In this document: in pieces, positions 1-11,142 of the stretch
Position numbering within the stretch: the first letter of the stretch is position 1
Layout: each line of letters starts with the position of its first letter
Assembly (NCBI GenBank): GCA_023078555.1
Contig: CM041198.1
Span: 6,514,924 to 6,578,923, forward strand
Reading direction: 5' to 3'
DNA from: Ulva prolifera
Taxonomy: Eukaryota > Chlorophyta > Ulvophyceae > Ulvales > Ulvaceae
DNA: 64,000 nucleotides
Program-made: the position numbers and the translations under genes
Notes under the pieces: generated by a model
Told to the model about the DNA's origin: nothing
Seen by the model: only the letters and a program-made list of their open reading frames with translations
Databases searched by the model: none

Positions 1-127
1 GGCGCGTGCAGTGCAACACAATGCATGACGCGCTGGAGTGGCCATTCGGCGAATGGCCACTCCGGGCGCGTGCAGTGCAACACAATGCATGACGCGCTGG
101 AGTGGCCATTCGCCGAATGGCCACTCC
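1..127. repeat. E1 left-end tandem palindromes
   Basis: Two tandem copies of a 64-bp unit starting at 1 and 65. Each carries a 29-bp palindrome (35-63 and 99-127) with core GGCCATTCGSCGAATGGCC. Three copies of the same unit, about 66 bp apart, mark the matching end of E2 at 22,871-23,031. The position at an element end and the palindromic shape suggest binding sites for a dimeric transposase or accessory protein; that role is inferred. Confidence 0.85.
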
Positions 128-274
128 AACTCTGACCAAGGTGGAGGACATGCCTTGGTGTTCTGGAACACATTCATTGCCGCGAGCAGCTTCCTCTGCT
201 CGCGGGCGCTGGGATTCCTCCGCAGGCCCGTGTTATGGTCCCACGCCCGTCTCGAAAACTTACTGCACATCGGG
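128..274. other. E1 subterminal non-coding region
   Basis: This short stretch lies between the left palindromes and the end of ORF1. It keeps patchy similarity to the matching interval of E2 (about 22,670-22,870, reversed), including a shared ACCAAGG-like start next to the palindromes and a related block near 255-295. No gene is seen. Confidence 0.5.
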
Positions 275-1202
275 TCACCTCCGTTTGGGCGGATACTGTG
301 TGCTTCCCTTCTCCGCCACCGTTGGGCACGGCAACAGGTACGGCATAACCCGAGCATCAGCAGAGGCACACTCTTTGGTCACGGCGTTCAAATGGGCGTG
401 CTGGCGGTAGAAAGCATGATTGATATTAGTAGCAGCTTCGTACGCTTCACCTGTTCTGCCGACCTGTACACAATACCCGTCACTGCATACTGACCGCGAA
501 TGGCGACTCTGACGTGCCAAGACACTACACTGACAGTCGGTGGCATGCGATCCCGTGGCCCTGACGGGGTGGTAGTGGACCCCAGTTTTCAATCACGTTG
601 TTAGTCGGAGACAGCAGCCGTACCCCATGTGCAGCTTTGCCGAGTGCGTCCGCCTGTGGTTTCGTTAGAATACTCCCGACCCACAACTTCTCGTCGTCTG
701 GGAGGGCCAGGTTCACTAGTGCCTGCACCTTCTTGCCTTGCGTGTGGGCATCGGCCATTCCCGCCACCTTGGATCTCATCCCTTCCGTCCACATCATCAC
801 CGCATCCTTCATCGTTTCCCACCGCCTGGCAGCTTCGGGGTCCGCAGTCAAGGCCGTAGCTGTGGAGTGTGCAGTGCCGACGGCTGCCGACGCTTGTCCC
901 ACGCTCCCTCTGCCCTTGCCCAGCGCCTTCACCAGCACGGGCGGCTTCAGCAGTCCAGCGATTGTGCCTTTCCTGAAGAAGTACTTTACGCACGTCATCA
1001 GTTTCTCGACACTGTCGATATCAACGGAGCTGTCTTTGTCGACGGTTGACGTCAAAGTCAACCCGTCGACGCCGGCACCTCTGCTCCACACGTTGCTGAC
1101 CAGCACGTCAAGCATCCCTGCTCCGTTGTCTGCGTCTTCTACAACTTCTTTCTCGATGACGACGGGCGCCGCGCGGAGGAACGTGAACTGCAGGTTGGAC
1201 AT
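275..1202 (-). CDS. ORF1, two-exon accessory protein of E1, unknown family
   Basis: Exon 1 runs from ATG at 1202 down to 597 (202 codons) and ends AACAAC before a GTGATT donor. Exon 2 runs from 463, after a TGTACAG acceptor, to a stop at 275; both sides are in phase 0. E2 has the same structure at 21,812-22,669, with the same AACAAC/GTG donor and TGTACAG acceptor, so the splicing is well supported. The proteins share an N-terminal block (SNVWSRGAGVDGL, then VDKDS and KTCV-YFF-KGTIAG) and the short exon-2 motif AAxNIxxAFYxQ. I do not recognise the family, and no catalytic motif or membrane segment is evident. It is transcribed divergently from the transposase and is present in both elements, so a role in transposition or its control is likely. 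Early parts of the protein are more conserved than the middle. Confidence 0.72.
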
Positions 1203-1539
1203 GGTGGATGATTAGACAAAGCGGAATTAACACACGTCTATGGCCGGTACTGTGGATGGTCGTATCGTAGGCACAGCTAACATATCGCGTCATTCGCACA
1301 TGCTTTGCTGCTCCGTGCTTTGAATGGTATGCCGATGTAGCGTCGTCGCGCGGTCCGCCTTCAAAGGTTTGGCTGCCTCGATACCCCGGCGCCTCGCCAG
1401 GGATTGTGGCGTCAGTGCGAACATGGGATGCGACAGGGAGGTCTTCGTGGGACGTAATGCCATCATAGGGACGACAAACACCAGAGGCCGCGCTATTGTT
1501 GAACCTCGTCACAAGAATGCTTAAGTACGGCTGGCTACC
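1203..1539. promoter_or_regulatory. Divergent promoter region of E1
   Basis: This 337-bp gap separates the start codons of ORF1 and the transposase, which point away from each other. The equivalent gap in E2 (21,495-21,811, inverted) is 317 bp. The segment 1,299-1,399 aligns with E2 about 21,626-21,722, including CTGCCTCGATA followed by CCCGGCGC. Retained non-coding similarity in diverged copies suggests shared promoter or operator sequence. No TATA box is assigned. Confidence 0.55.
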
Positions 1540-4500
1540 ATGGCCGGTTCGGCGAATAGACTGAAGAGGGTGGAGGTGAACGAATTGGTTGCCAAAGCGA
1601 ACTGTAAGCGCCTGATCCCTCCCGAGCCGACGGGGAAGGAACCGTTTAAATACCAGTGTCTAGCCTGTGGTGAGAAGTTTCAGAGGCACAACACCGCCCA
1701 AAACCATCACGGTCCTTGCAGCCGTCGACTGAGTGCAGCAGCCACATCGCGGAGAGCCGCTGGTGGACACGACGACGCGGGCCCAGACTCGAGGCCAGCC
1801 GCTGGCCCGACCTCCGCTACTGCCGATGATGACCGCAGCGGCAGACACGACGGGGCCGGTCCCTCTGGGAGATCCCCATCACCTCCAGCCATGGGGGGTC
1901 CCCCCGATGAGCCTGCCCACTCCGACGACCTCTTCGACGTGCGTACCTTCGGTAGTTGACCGTGCTAAGTCCCGGTTTGCCTGATCATGATGCAGATCGG
2001 CCTGACAGCGGCTCGTGATCACGATGGCCATGGGTGTCAGCGCTCCTGTCCCTCAGCTGTAACCTGCCTGCTCGCCCAAAGCAACTCTGATGTGTTGGGA
2101 TTGTGTACAGCTGCCCCCACCGTCCGAAAGTGACTATGCCGAGGGCCCCGCACAATTTTCAGACGCCGACTCAGACACCTCAGACGCAGACTCCATTGCC
2201 TTCTCCTCAGAGACGGACTACAGTTCAGACGAATCCGAGGTGTGTCCTCATCTTCCATTACATGCAATGCTGTGAATCCGCTCGTACTCCTCCGTGGGAC
2301 TGGCCGCATCGTTGCCCATGCAGGAGGCGGATGACGACGGCCCGCTCCCCACCACAGGGGCCCGTAAGGGCACGGGCGCCTGGTGGCATGACCAACGCAT
2401 GAAACACATATACACTGGCAGCGCCCTCACCGTCCTCACGGTGTGCATGTGGATTGCCCAGTTGAAGAGCCTCTTTCGCATACAAGACGTGGTCGTCGAT
2501 ACGTGGTGCAGGTTCATACATTACCTCCTGCTACCCGATGGCAACTTTTTCCCCCCCTCCTTTCACCTCGTCAAGGCGGTGTTGGGTGTCCCGCCTGTTT
2601 CCTCTGTGACGCGCCACGTTTGTCCCCAATGCTGGACCTTGTTCCCCCCACTTGATCCGGGTGACCATCACCAGCATTTGGCGGACACCTGCGGAACCCC
2701 TGGTTGTTGTCAACAGCGATTCGATGTCGATCTCACAGGGAAGGGTGTCCCAGTGCGCTCAGCTTTCTTCTTTGGCGAAGAAGCCTCGCTGAAAGACCTC
2801 CTCCTGCAGCCGGGGCTGCTGACGAGCGTACGGGAAGCCAGGGCAACAGCTGTCAAAGACAAAAGCAGCTTCCTCAACTCCCCGGCTGGAAAGGCCCTCA
2901 ACCTGGCGTGTGGGGGCAAAATCCTGAAGCCAAAGCATAGGGAGCTTGTCCTGCTGTTCAGCCTCGGTGCGCTCCACCTCCTCATCTGAGCAGGTGGCTA
3001 TCAGGCACACCGAAACGGCACACCTATGCAACTCCGCGAATTGAGACCCTCTGCCTCGTGTCCCGACAGTCGCTTTTCCTGCAGGGGGGGACGGGGCCCA
3101 GCTGTATGTCAACAAGCAGCACGGTGTCACCATCTGGGGGATCCGCCTGCTTGACCTGCCGCCCCATCTCTCAAGTACCAATGTGGCCTGGATTCCCCTT
3201 GGAGTGGTGGAGGGGCCATCCGAACCAACATGCATGGCCAGCATTCTGGAGTCCGTGATGGCGTTCTTCAAGAAGCATGATCCGGGCGCGCACTCACCTT
3301 GTCTTCCTGGTCACTGCCGGGTGATGTGTACAGTTCCCGATCACGTAGTGTCTGGCCCCCGCACCACGTGATGGCTGGAGTGCAGGAGCTGGGGGTGAGG
3401 CACTCGAAATCACACTGCCAGGGGGCGAGGTACTGCACGTGTGGCCGGTGCTGTGCTGTGTGGAGGGGGATATCCCATGGCTGGAGAAACTTACCAACAG
3501 CATCGGCCATACAGCGAAGAGGGCATGTTTCAGATGTGCTGTCTCACGTACCTGTCCTGCTTATAACTGATATCATGCATGCCACACAGGTGGATGGGAC
3601 ACCATCACCCTCTGCACCAGCCCGTGCCCTGCTATGCCGACGGGCCTCTGAAAGGGAAATCACTCACCCCGGAGGAAGAAGCAGCATCTTCGGCTGCAAA
3701 CCCCCGGATGGTGCCTGGGAGTGTACAACCGGACACTGGTGGCAACCCTCCGCGGACCGCGTGGTCTGAGCCCCGGCATGTGCAGCCTTCGTCCTGGGAG
3801 TCTGACAACCGCTTGAAGTACTCGGCGGCAGAGATCCTGGCCAGGGGCCGAAAGGGCGACAAGATCGCTGCCCAGGTGCAATTCCATCTACAGTGTCATA
3901 GAATGCAAACTGTGCACATGCCGCCTACTCCCCTGCCCCCCCTCTGTGCGCCGCAACTCATCTTGCCAACCCCTCTGTCACCGAACAAGCGTCGTTGGTG
4001 ATACGGCTCTTTTCTTGTGGTAACCCTGGCCAGGCCTGTGGTAGTGCAGGTCCACGCACCAACCTTGAAACGCTATTGCGACCGGAAGACACCGAAGTCC
4101 AGGGCCAAGCTCGCCAAAGATGAGTACAAGCTACTTGGGGTGAAAGGTTCTCCGCTGTTCAGTCTCCTCTCCTACTTCAAGTACGAGCACCCCCAGCCTG
4201 CTGCTGCCTGCCTCGCCCTTGAGTCTGGAGTTGATTATGAAATACGCTGTGGCGTTGCAGTCCCTGCCATTTCTTCCGGCTCGGAGTGGCGCACGTGTTT
4301 CTGCTCGGTGTGCTCATGGACTTCTGGAACCAGTGGCTCCCTCCCCTGGGCCGGAAGAAGTCCAAGAAGGCGCCATTGACTGGCCTCCGGGCCCTGTTCC
4401 GACTGCCAGAGGATGTCGTCAAGGCGATAGCTGCCAGAGCGCCCCACATCATGCAGACCTCTCTTTTCAAGAAGGTGTACACCGACATCACCAAGTGCGC

Positions 4501-5982
4501 AGTCCCATCGCCTGCACACCCTGCTCGCATCCGAGGCTGCGCCATTTGTCGGACTGTTACTTGGACACAGCTGCAGGAACCATGTGCACTCCTGTTGAAG
4601 CAGCCCGTCTGAGTCAGGGTGACTGTTTGCGTAGGCACCGCAGTCGCTGGCTCATGGAAGACTGGCTGGCCTTCACCGAGACATTCTCGCTGTACCTCCT
4701 GCACGATCTCCCGTGGAAAGCCTCCGAGAAACGCACACGCAGTGTGTTTGAGCAGTCGTGGGGGCTCCTGCGAGCAGGGGCCCTCTACTTTCTCAGATAT
4801 GAAGAGGGTCAGCACACACCGGCCCGAATCACGGAAGCACAGCGATTGATGCTGCAGTACGCCAAGCTGGCGGAGGAGACGTTTGAGGGCGCCGCTCTCA
4901 GCACGTACAAGATGCATCTGGCAGCTTGTCACCTCCCGGATCAGGTGAGGTGCTGCGGTGCATCCTTCTTCAGTCTTGAATTATGGATCGAGCGGATGGT
5001 CCAGCTCTTGAAGAGGCTGATCAAATATCGATCGACTCGTTGCCCTGAACAAGTATACGTGAGCGATGAACTGCTGCGCCGCACATGTATGCGGCTGCTA
5101 CATGATGCAGCTTCACTGCCTGCTGCCATGACCTCACTGTCGGATGCCATAGCGACGGAGAAACGCCGGCGGGCACGAACTCGCAATGGAAGATCCGCTG
5201 ACGGGGATCAATCAGTTGACAGCGACCGGATCTCCGGCAGGGTCGTCGGGGTGGGCAGGGCTCCTGCCCAGTCTGAGACTGCAGAGGTCCTCCCCCTTGA
5301 CTTCGTGGGAGATGAGCTGACAGGGCTGCCGTTCCTCCTCTTCCATCAGGATTCCCTACAGGATGAGGGCTGGCCAACTCACTGTCGCCTGGGGGTTGGA
5401 TATGCACGTCGCGCGGCCACCCACCGAGCTCTGGGCCTGAAGGTGAATGGCACTGTTGATGAGGCTCGCCGTGAGGGCACAGTGACCCTGATGAAGTTCC
5501 ACCAGATGCAATCCCGCGTTGCAGACATGTTCAGCTGCGCGCAACAGTGTACGCAAGGGAAGAAAGACAACAAGTGGTGCCTCTTGAGGTACCTCATTGG
5601 GGGGGACGGGGACGGGGGTGGCGGGACAGTGACGTATTTCGTCGGGGAACTGCAGTATTTCACGAGGGCGTGTCTGCAGCCCCGGGATGGCGTGTGTTGC
5701 GTGTCATGTGTTGCGAAACCAAACCCATTGTACCTGGAGGTTGCTGATCTGTATAATTGCACCTTGCCAGCCACCCCGGGAGCCCGCGCCCCTGATCCCG
5801 TGTTGAAACGCCCCCCTGAGTTTTTCGGTGTGGCGGGTGCAAACAGGGGGTCTCGGGCATATGCCGGCAGATACGTCGTAGACTTGGACGCAGTTCCATG
5901 CCAGTTAGTTCCAGTCCGGAGGGGTGCACAAAATGTGCAGTATTGGGCCACTGCGAACAAGGCTTCTGGCCGAACTGTGTAA
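1540..5982 (+). CDS. E1 transposase, C2HC zinc finger plus TNP2/Transposase_21-like core
   Basis: A multi-exon gene whose exons were set by comparison with E2. Exon 1 (1540-1938) encodes a basic start and a CxxC-x12-HxxxC zinc finger. Exon 2 (2111-2239) is acidic and serine-rich. Exon 3 (2324-2966) holds CPQCW and a region like the TNP2 N-terminus. Exon 4 (3085-3309) carries DLPPH and VVEGPSEP. Exon 5 starts at 3386 (E-LEITLPGGE, then GHTAKRACFRC). Further exons lie near 3600, 4045 and 4290, and the last exon is 4635-5982. The last exon matches the TNP2 C-terminal half (HLAACHLPDQV, then WIERMVQLLKRLI) and ends with a DUF4216-like stretch (YFVGELQYF, then ANKASGRTV). These features are typical of cut-and-paste transposases of the CACTA superfamily. 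Splice phases match wherever they were checked, and the last exon is open, so this copy may be intact. The exact borders of the middle exons are uncertain. Confidence 0.72.
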
Positions 5983-6335
5983 TTGTACAAGACCACCGCC
6001 GCATATGCCTTCGTCAGCAATCCCAGTTGACTGCAATCCCAGTTGTGCCCACTTTGCATTGTCCATACTTGCCAGAGCGCCACGGGGGGGACCAGAGTCC
6101 CCGCCAGTGCGTGTCTACAGGCGCCACCCTCGTTGGAGCCATACAACCCACGTCCTGCGGCGTGCGCTCGTGGCCACTTTCGCTTGGTCTTCAAGCGTCG
6201 GTGTCGTCTGTTAGTGCACGTCGCAGGTCCAGCGGACAGATTAATGGTAGGTGCAAGGTCTGATGCAGTTGATGTAGGAAGACTGCGTCGCGATAGCGCG
6301 GATAGAACGTTTCTGTGCGGTGTACAGTCCACACG
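5983..6335. other. Spacer between E1 transposase and protease gene
   Basis: This 353-bp spacer holds the end of one gene and the likely promoter of the next. I see no open frame of interest, and no clear similarity to the E2 spacer at 16,614-16,941. Confidence 0.5.
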
Positions 6336-9300
6336 ATGTGTGCCAGTATGATAACGGACAGGGACTTGCGGGCCTACCTTGCGACAATTCGTAGTAACCG
6401 TTCGTGTGACTCGTCTTTCAAGCGGTTCCTGGAAACCGCCCTGAAGGGTAACTGGACGCCTGGCCAGCCGATCCCAGCACTAACGATCTGTACCCGGAAG
6501 CCCGGGTTCCCGATAGACTTCATGGCCAACGCCTACCTATTAACGACTGTAGATGTTACCATGGTGGGCTCTATAGTGGAGGCCGGGGGGGAAGGGTTAG
6601 AAATGTACCTGGACTCGATCCGGGCGATGAAGGAGAGTGTAGAGGCTTCACAAACCGCCGACCACGCCGCGCGGGTAGAGCAGAAGATGAAATCCCTCTG
6701 GCACGACCTCCGGATGATCGCATTCGAGCGCGCAGTCCATACTAAGGCCCCGTGCAAGCCAGAGGGGGATCTTGCTGTACCGGTCTTGCCAGGTCGGCGC
6801 GGGCATCATAGAAGACGCTGGCGGCCTGCTCGAACGTGTGCGGCACACGGGCGGGACAGACTTGATCTGCGAGTGGATACAGTGCGAGGCAAACTTCGCA
6901 CGGACTCCAAATCCTAAGTGGCCTCGCTCCGAGGTTCAGGTGGGGCCTCTGCAGGCGCCCATGTTGGCGTTACAGCTAGAGAGGGGTGGGGCGGGCGGGT
7001 CGGACGGTGAAGACCGGGGGGGACCCGACGCCGCTCTTGGGGGCGTCACCGGCACCGCCACAGCCCCAGGACCGGGTGCAGTCGCTGCCCCGCCGCCAAC
7101 AGAGTCCATAGCCACAAGTATAGGCCCGGGTGACCGAAGGCAGGGGCGTGGCAGACACACCAATCTGCGGCAGCAGCAGCGGGTTGGCGAGGCACAAGGG
7201 GCAAGGGCACCGGGTAGAGGGCGCGCAGTTCGGGGCACCAATCTGCAGCAGCCCGCACGAATTAGGTTGCGCAGGGGGGCACGGGGTGCCGCACGGGGGG
7301 GGGCTGCGGCCGTAGCGCAGATCCTTAGCCGGGATCATCCGCCGCCAGAGGGGCCGGCTGCAGTAAGGGTTCCCCCTGTGGCGTTGCCCCCGCAGTCCCC
7401 ACAGCCGGTTGGCCCTGTGAGGCCGCCGTCGCCATCGCGGACCAGTGGCTGTCTGCCGCCGCCACGGCTGGACGATGCCAATCAGGTTCCATCCGTCACC
7501 CCTGATGATGGCCCTAGCGAGGGGCCCCAACCTGCCCCAGTCGGTGCAGCCATCTGCTCCATCGGCGAGGCCCCCCCCCCCGCTTCGGTCCTCTCCGGAG
7601 CCTGCTTGTCCAGCACCCGGTCAAGAGGGGCCTATCCTGTCCGCACTTCCTCCTGCCCCGGACGTCCCGCGGCTGTCAGCATCCCTCCTGGCACACCCTC
7701 CGGTGGTGCCACCGGATTGGGTCACAAACCTCCCTGCAAAGCCTCCGGGCAAGCTGAGGCAGCAGTGGGGGTCCACTTCCAAAGACGCCGGTTCATCCGC
7801 TGCCGACACAACGCAGGAGGCAGCTGAACCGACCGTAGTGTCCTCCGGCGACGAGGATGGGGAGAGGTTCCCGAATGTGGTGGGGGGTGTGACCTTGCAG
7901 CTAGGGCATTTTGGGGATGCTCGGGTGTCTGTTACAGTCGGTCTGGACACCCTCGCGAGAGGCTGGCCCACCGCATGGGCCGAGAGTGCACACGTTGACT
8001 ACGCCTTGAGTAGGTGTGTCGCGCTGGCCGGGCAGGGCGTCATTGCAACGCCTAGCCAGAATATGGCTGGGATATGTACTGGGGATGCGGACGCAGACTG
8101 GTCAAGCGGACGCACCAGATTTATGGGGCGGTGGATGTTCAGAGCTCACACCTTTGAGCAAGAATGCGTGTTAGTCCCTGTTCCCCGGAACAGCCACTGG
8201 ATGTTGGCTGTCATCTGGCACCCATGTACGCTCTCCCGCAGCAGCTGACAATGTGATGAGGTAGCCTGCTGTGCGAGGGACTGTCATATGCCCCCCCAGC
8301 CCCCCCCCCCCCAAAAGACGCCCACTGAACGCCACTACTGACGTTTCAGCCATAATGCAGGGCGTATGAAGCAGAATAAGGCGCCGACTGTGTCGTTCTT
8401 TGACAGCCTGATAAGCGCCGACTCAGGGACCGCTGAACGGGCCAGGGACGTCTTGAGTGAGGCTCTGTGCATGGCGCTTGACTACCCCGAGGGCCGGGCC
8501 CCCTCCCCCCCGGAAGACCCCCCATCTACCACCCGGCCTCGGGTAAAAGCAGTGGGCCGCCGACACAACGTCCGACTGGCCACCCGGCCGACCGAATCCA
8601 CCGCTAGGATAACCCTGAAGTTGGCGAAGGTACAATGCCCACGTCCCACTGTTCTCCTGCGATACCATCCACACAGATGCTGTCCTCTGACCCTTGACAG
8701 TCGCGCATATTACCAAATGGACTGCAATCGTTGACACAACAGCACCCTCTGATTGCGCCCACCAGACCCCCCCCCCCCCCCCCCCCCCCCTCTCTGCCCG
8801 AAACCGGACAGCGTACTGCTTTGGAACCACCCCGCGTCCAAGGTCTGCGGTGGACCTGATCTGTTGACGTAACATTAGCATTATAACCGTCCCCCAATGG
8901 TGTCCAGGTTGGAGGAACCCCGCAGCAACCAAACGGCCACGACTGCGGGATTTTCACATGCATGCTGGCCGACGCTGTGTGCGACGTCATCCACCGCATG
9001 CGACAGGAGGGGGGAACTGTGTTCAGCAGTGACATCCGCGGTGACGAGGCGACTCGAAGGGTCCTGTTACTCACCAACCGCGTCAAGGTGCAGCACGCGG
9101 TGCTGTACCGTATCGTCCTCACTCGAGCCCTCATTCAAGAGTGGCACCGAGGCGGGAGAGGGGGCGACAAGTTGGGACACTTATCAGTCGAGGACGGCAC
9201 CAAGATGCTAGCCGACGCTAGGTGGGACCGCCACCTCCAGACACCGCCATTCAACGACTTTTCCGAAGAGGGGCTGAGGTGCGGGCGACTCGATGCACCT

Positions 9301-9375
9301 GCCATGTCCACCGCAACATTGTCACCATCTATCCTCTGGCACCCCCTTGGAGGCCCGGTGGGGACCTTTGCCTGA
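6336..9375 (+). CDS. E1 ULP1-type (C48) cysteine protease gene
   Basis: The N-terminal 150 residues (from MCASMITDRD) match an E2 gene and have no known fold. A long Pro/Gly/Ala-rich linker follows, then a ULP1 protease domain. The domain has NSHWMLAVIW (catalytic His, codon 8195), SFFDSL (Asp, codon 8402), TPQQPNGHDCGIF (Gln, and Cys codon 8944). Two introns fit in phase: 8226-8360 (phase 1) and 8630-8907 (phase 0). Together they join His, Asp, Gln and Cys in family order. ULP1 enzymes process or remove SUMO-like modifiers, and transposons of several superfamilies carry them. Two frame changes fall in homopolymers: one extra G in 6764-6768 relative to E2, and a C11 run at 7571-7581. These could be real slippage mutations or sequence errors. 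The protease domain itself looks undamaged. Confidence 0.7.
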
Positions 9376-10030
9376 TGAAGCTGCTGGATCTGCAGGGAGT
9401 GGTACCTGCAGGCGCGCTTTGACACCTTCCTGGAGAAGGCGAGCCCGGTAGTGGCTACCCTGAGTCAGCAGTATAACAAGCTGATGGCTATTTCGCTGAA
9501 GACGCGTGTATGAGTCACTGAAGGGTGGCATCCGGGACATTCCGACGCCACAGGCCAGGTGATGCCATTTCGCTGCAGCTGCACTGAACCTCGGTGTATC
9601 TGCAGCGCTGCGGGCTGCTGCCAGGCAGGCACAGCTGAAACTGTTCTGAACACATTGTCTACAGAAGACAAGACGCCACAGTTTGCGTACGGAGTTCGAC
9701 TCAGTATTCTAATCGTTATTTCGTGTAAAAATCCTATCAATCCTCAACGGCTACACCAGGTCGGCGCTGTAGGATTAGAGGGGTACAACGGTCAACCCCT
9801 GCATTATAGCAGAGCGTATGGCACTAGTAGACGGGGTTGCATCACTGTACAGTGATGTGGCCCACCGTCCTTGTATTACCGCCGAACTGGGAAGAATTGT
9901 GACGTATTCCCGTAGCATCTGCATTAACAAAGTGACTATGCTGATACTGCCGGGAAGTGCTACGCTTGATGGCTTAGCGGACACTGCACGCCGCATTAAA
10001 GTGTACTCCCACGCAGCTGTGCTACCGGCA
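9376..10030. other. Region between convergent E1 genes
   Basis: Downstream of the protease stop there is a little residual coding-like sequence and one unsupported 113-codon + strand frame (9,818-10,159). That frame runs into the tandem repeat below, has no recognisable domain and is not matched in E2. I regard the interval as the 3' regions of two convergent genes. Confidence 0.4.
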
Positions 10031-10124
10031 CCCCCATCCCCCAGGGACTTAGCTCATCAACCAGTATTCACCACAGGCCCCCATCCCCCAGGGACTTTGC
10101 TCATCAACCAGTATTCACCACAGG
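10031..10124. repeat. 47-bp tandem duplication
   Basis: Two adjacent 47-bp copies (10,031-10,077 and 10,078-10,124) start CCCCCATCCCCCAGGGACTT and differ at one base. The near identity points to recent duplication by slippage or unequal exchange. Confidence 0.9.
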
Positions 10125-10177
10125 ATCCGGGGCTGGGACGGCTTCGCTGCCCTCTGTAGAATTGCGTCCCTGCACGG

Positions 10178-11111
10178 TCAACATCCCTGGGTTCTGTACG
10201 TCTGCCTTGGGAGCGGGAGTATAGAATTGGCCCACCACGGCCATGCGACAGACTGGCCAGGGGGGGGGGGGGGGGGGGGGGCGGGGGTAGTTTGCTTGGA
10301 GGAGCGCACCGTCTGAATCAGTGACACAACTTCGGATACAGTGTCTTCATCTGGTTGGAGCCCGTACGCCGATATGATCGACTTCATGCGGACCAAGCGC
10401 TCCGCTTTAGTCAAATCCATGCCGGCGGTGCTTACCAACATCAGGTCAACTGCCACGACAATGAGCCGCAGTTGAGCAGCACGCCCGACCGAACCACCCG
10501 GAGGAGATACGAAAGTGGCGGCCATGCGCAGGGTAGTCTTCTGCTCCTCGAAGGACTCGTCCACGGTTAGACGAACTGACCCCGAACTATCGTGCAGGTA
10601 GATTATTTGGGACGGCCTAGTCTCAGGGTCCTCTGTCGCCACTTCGTGCACAGCGCAGCGGGGGTCCGCTGGGTCAGAACGATCCGAATCGTCATCCAAG
10701 CTGATGGATCCGAAATCATCTGAGGAGTGGTCTTCCGGATACAGCACTGCCTCAGCCAGAGCATCTGCAAACATGGCGTCTGCTACCGGATCGTACACCA
10801 GATCCCGACTTCCTTCTGCACTGTCCGGTTGCATAAACCCTGTAGGGACGGGTTCCGGTCCGCCCGCCGGCACGGGGACAGGCAGGCCAAAGGGGCCCAC
10901 TTCTGGACGACCTGTAGCGTCCTGACCCTGCAAGGGGATCCCCGCAAAATCCCCCACAACTTCCCCCCCCACTGGTGGGTTCAACCCGCCACGCGCCGCC
11001 ATGTCTGCCATAGCTTCCGCAGCCCGGCCCCCCCCAGCCTCCCCCCCCTCCGCCCCCGCCACCGTTGGGCTCAACCCGCCCTGCCCCGCCAAGCCTGCCT
11101 TAGCCTCCGCG

Positions 11112-11142
<31 letters not shown>

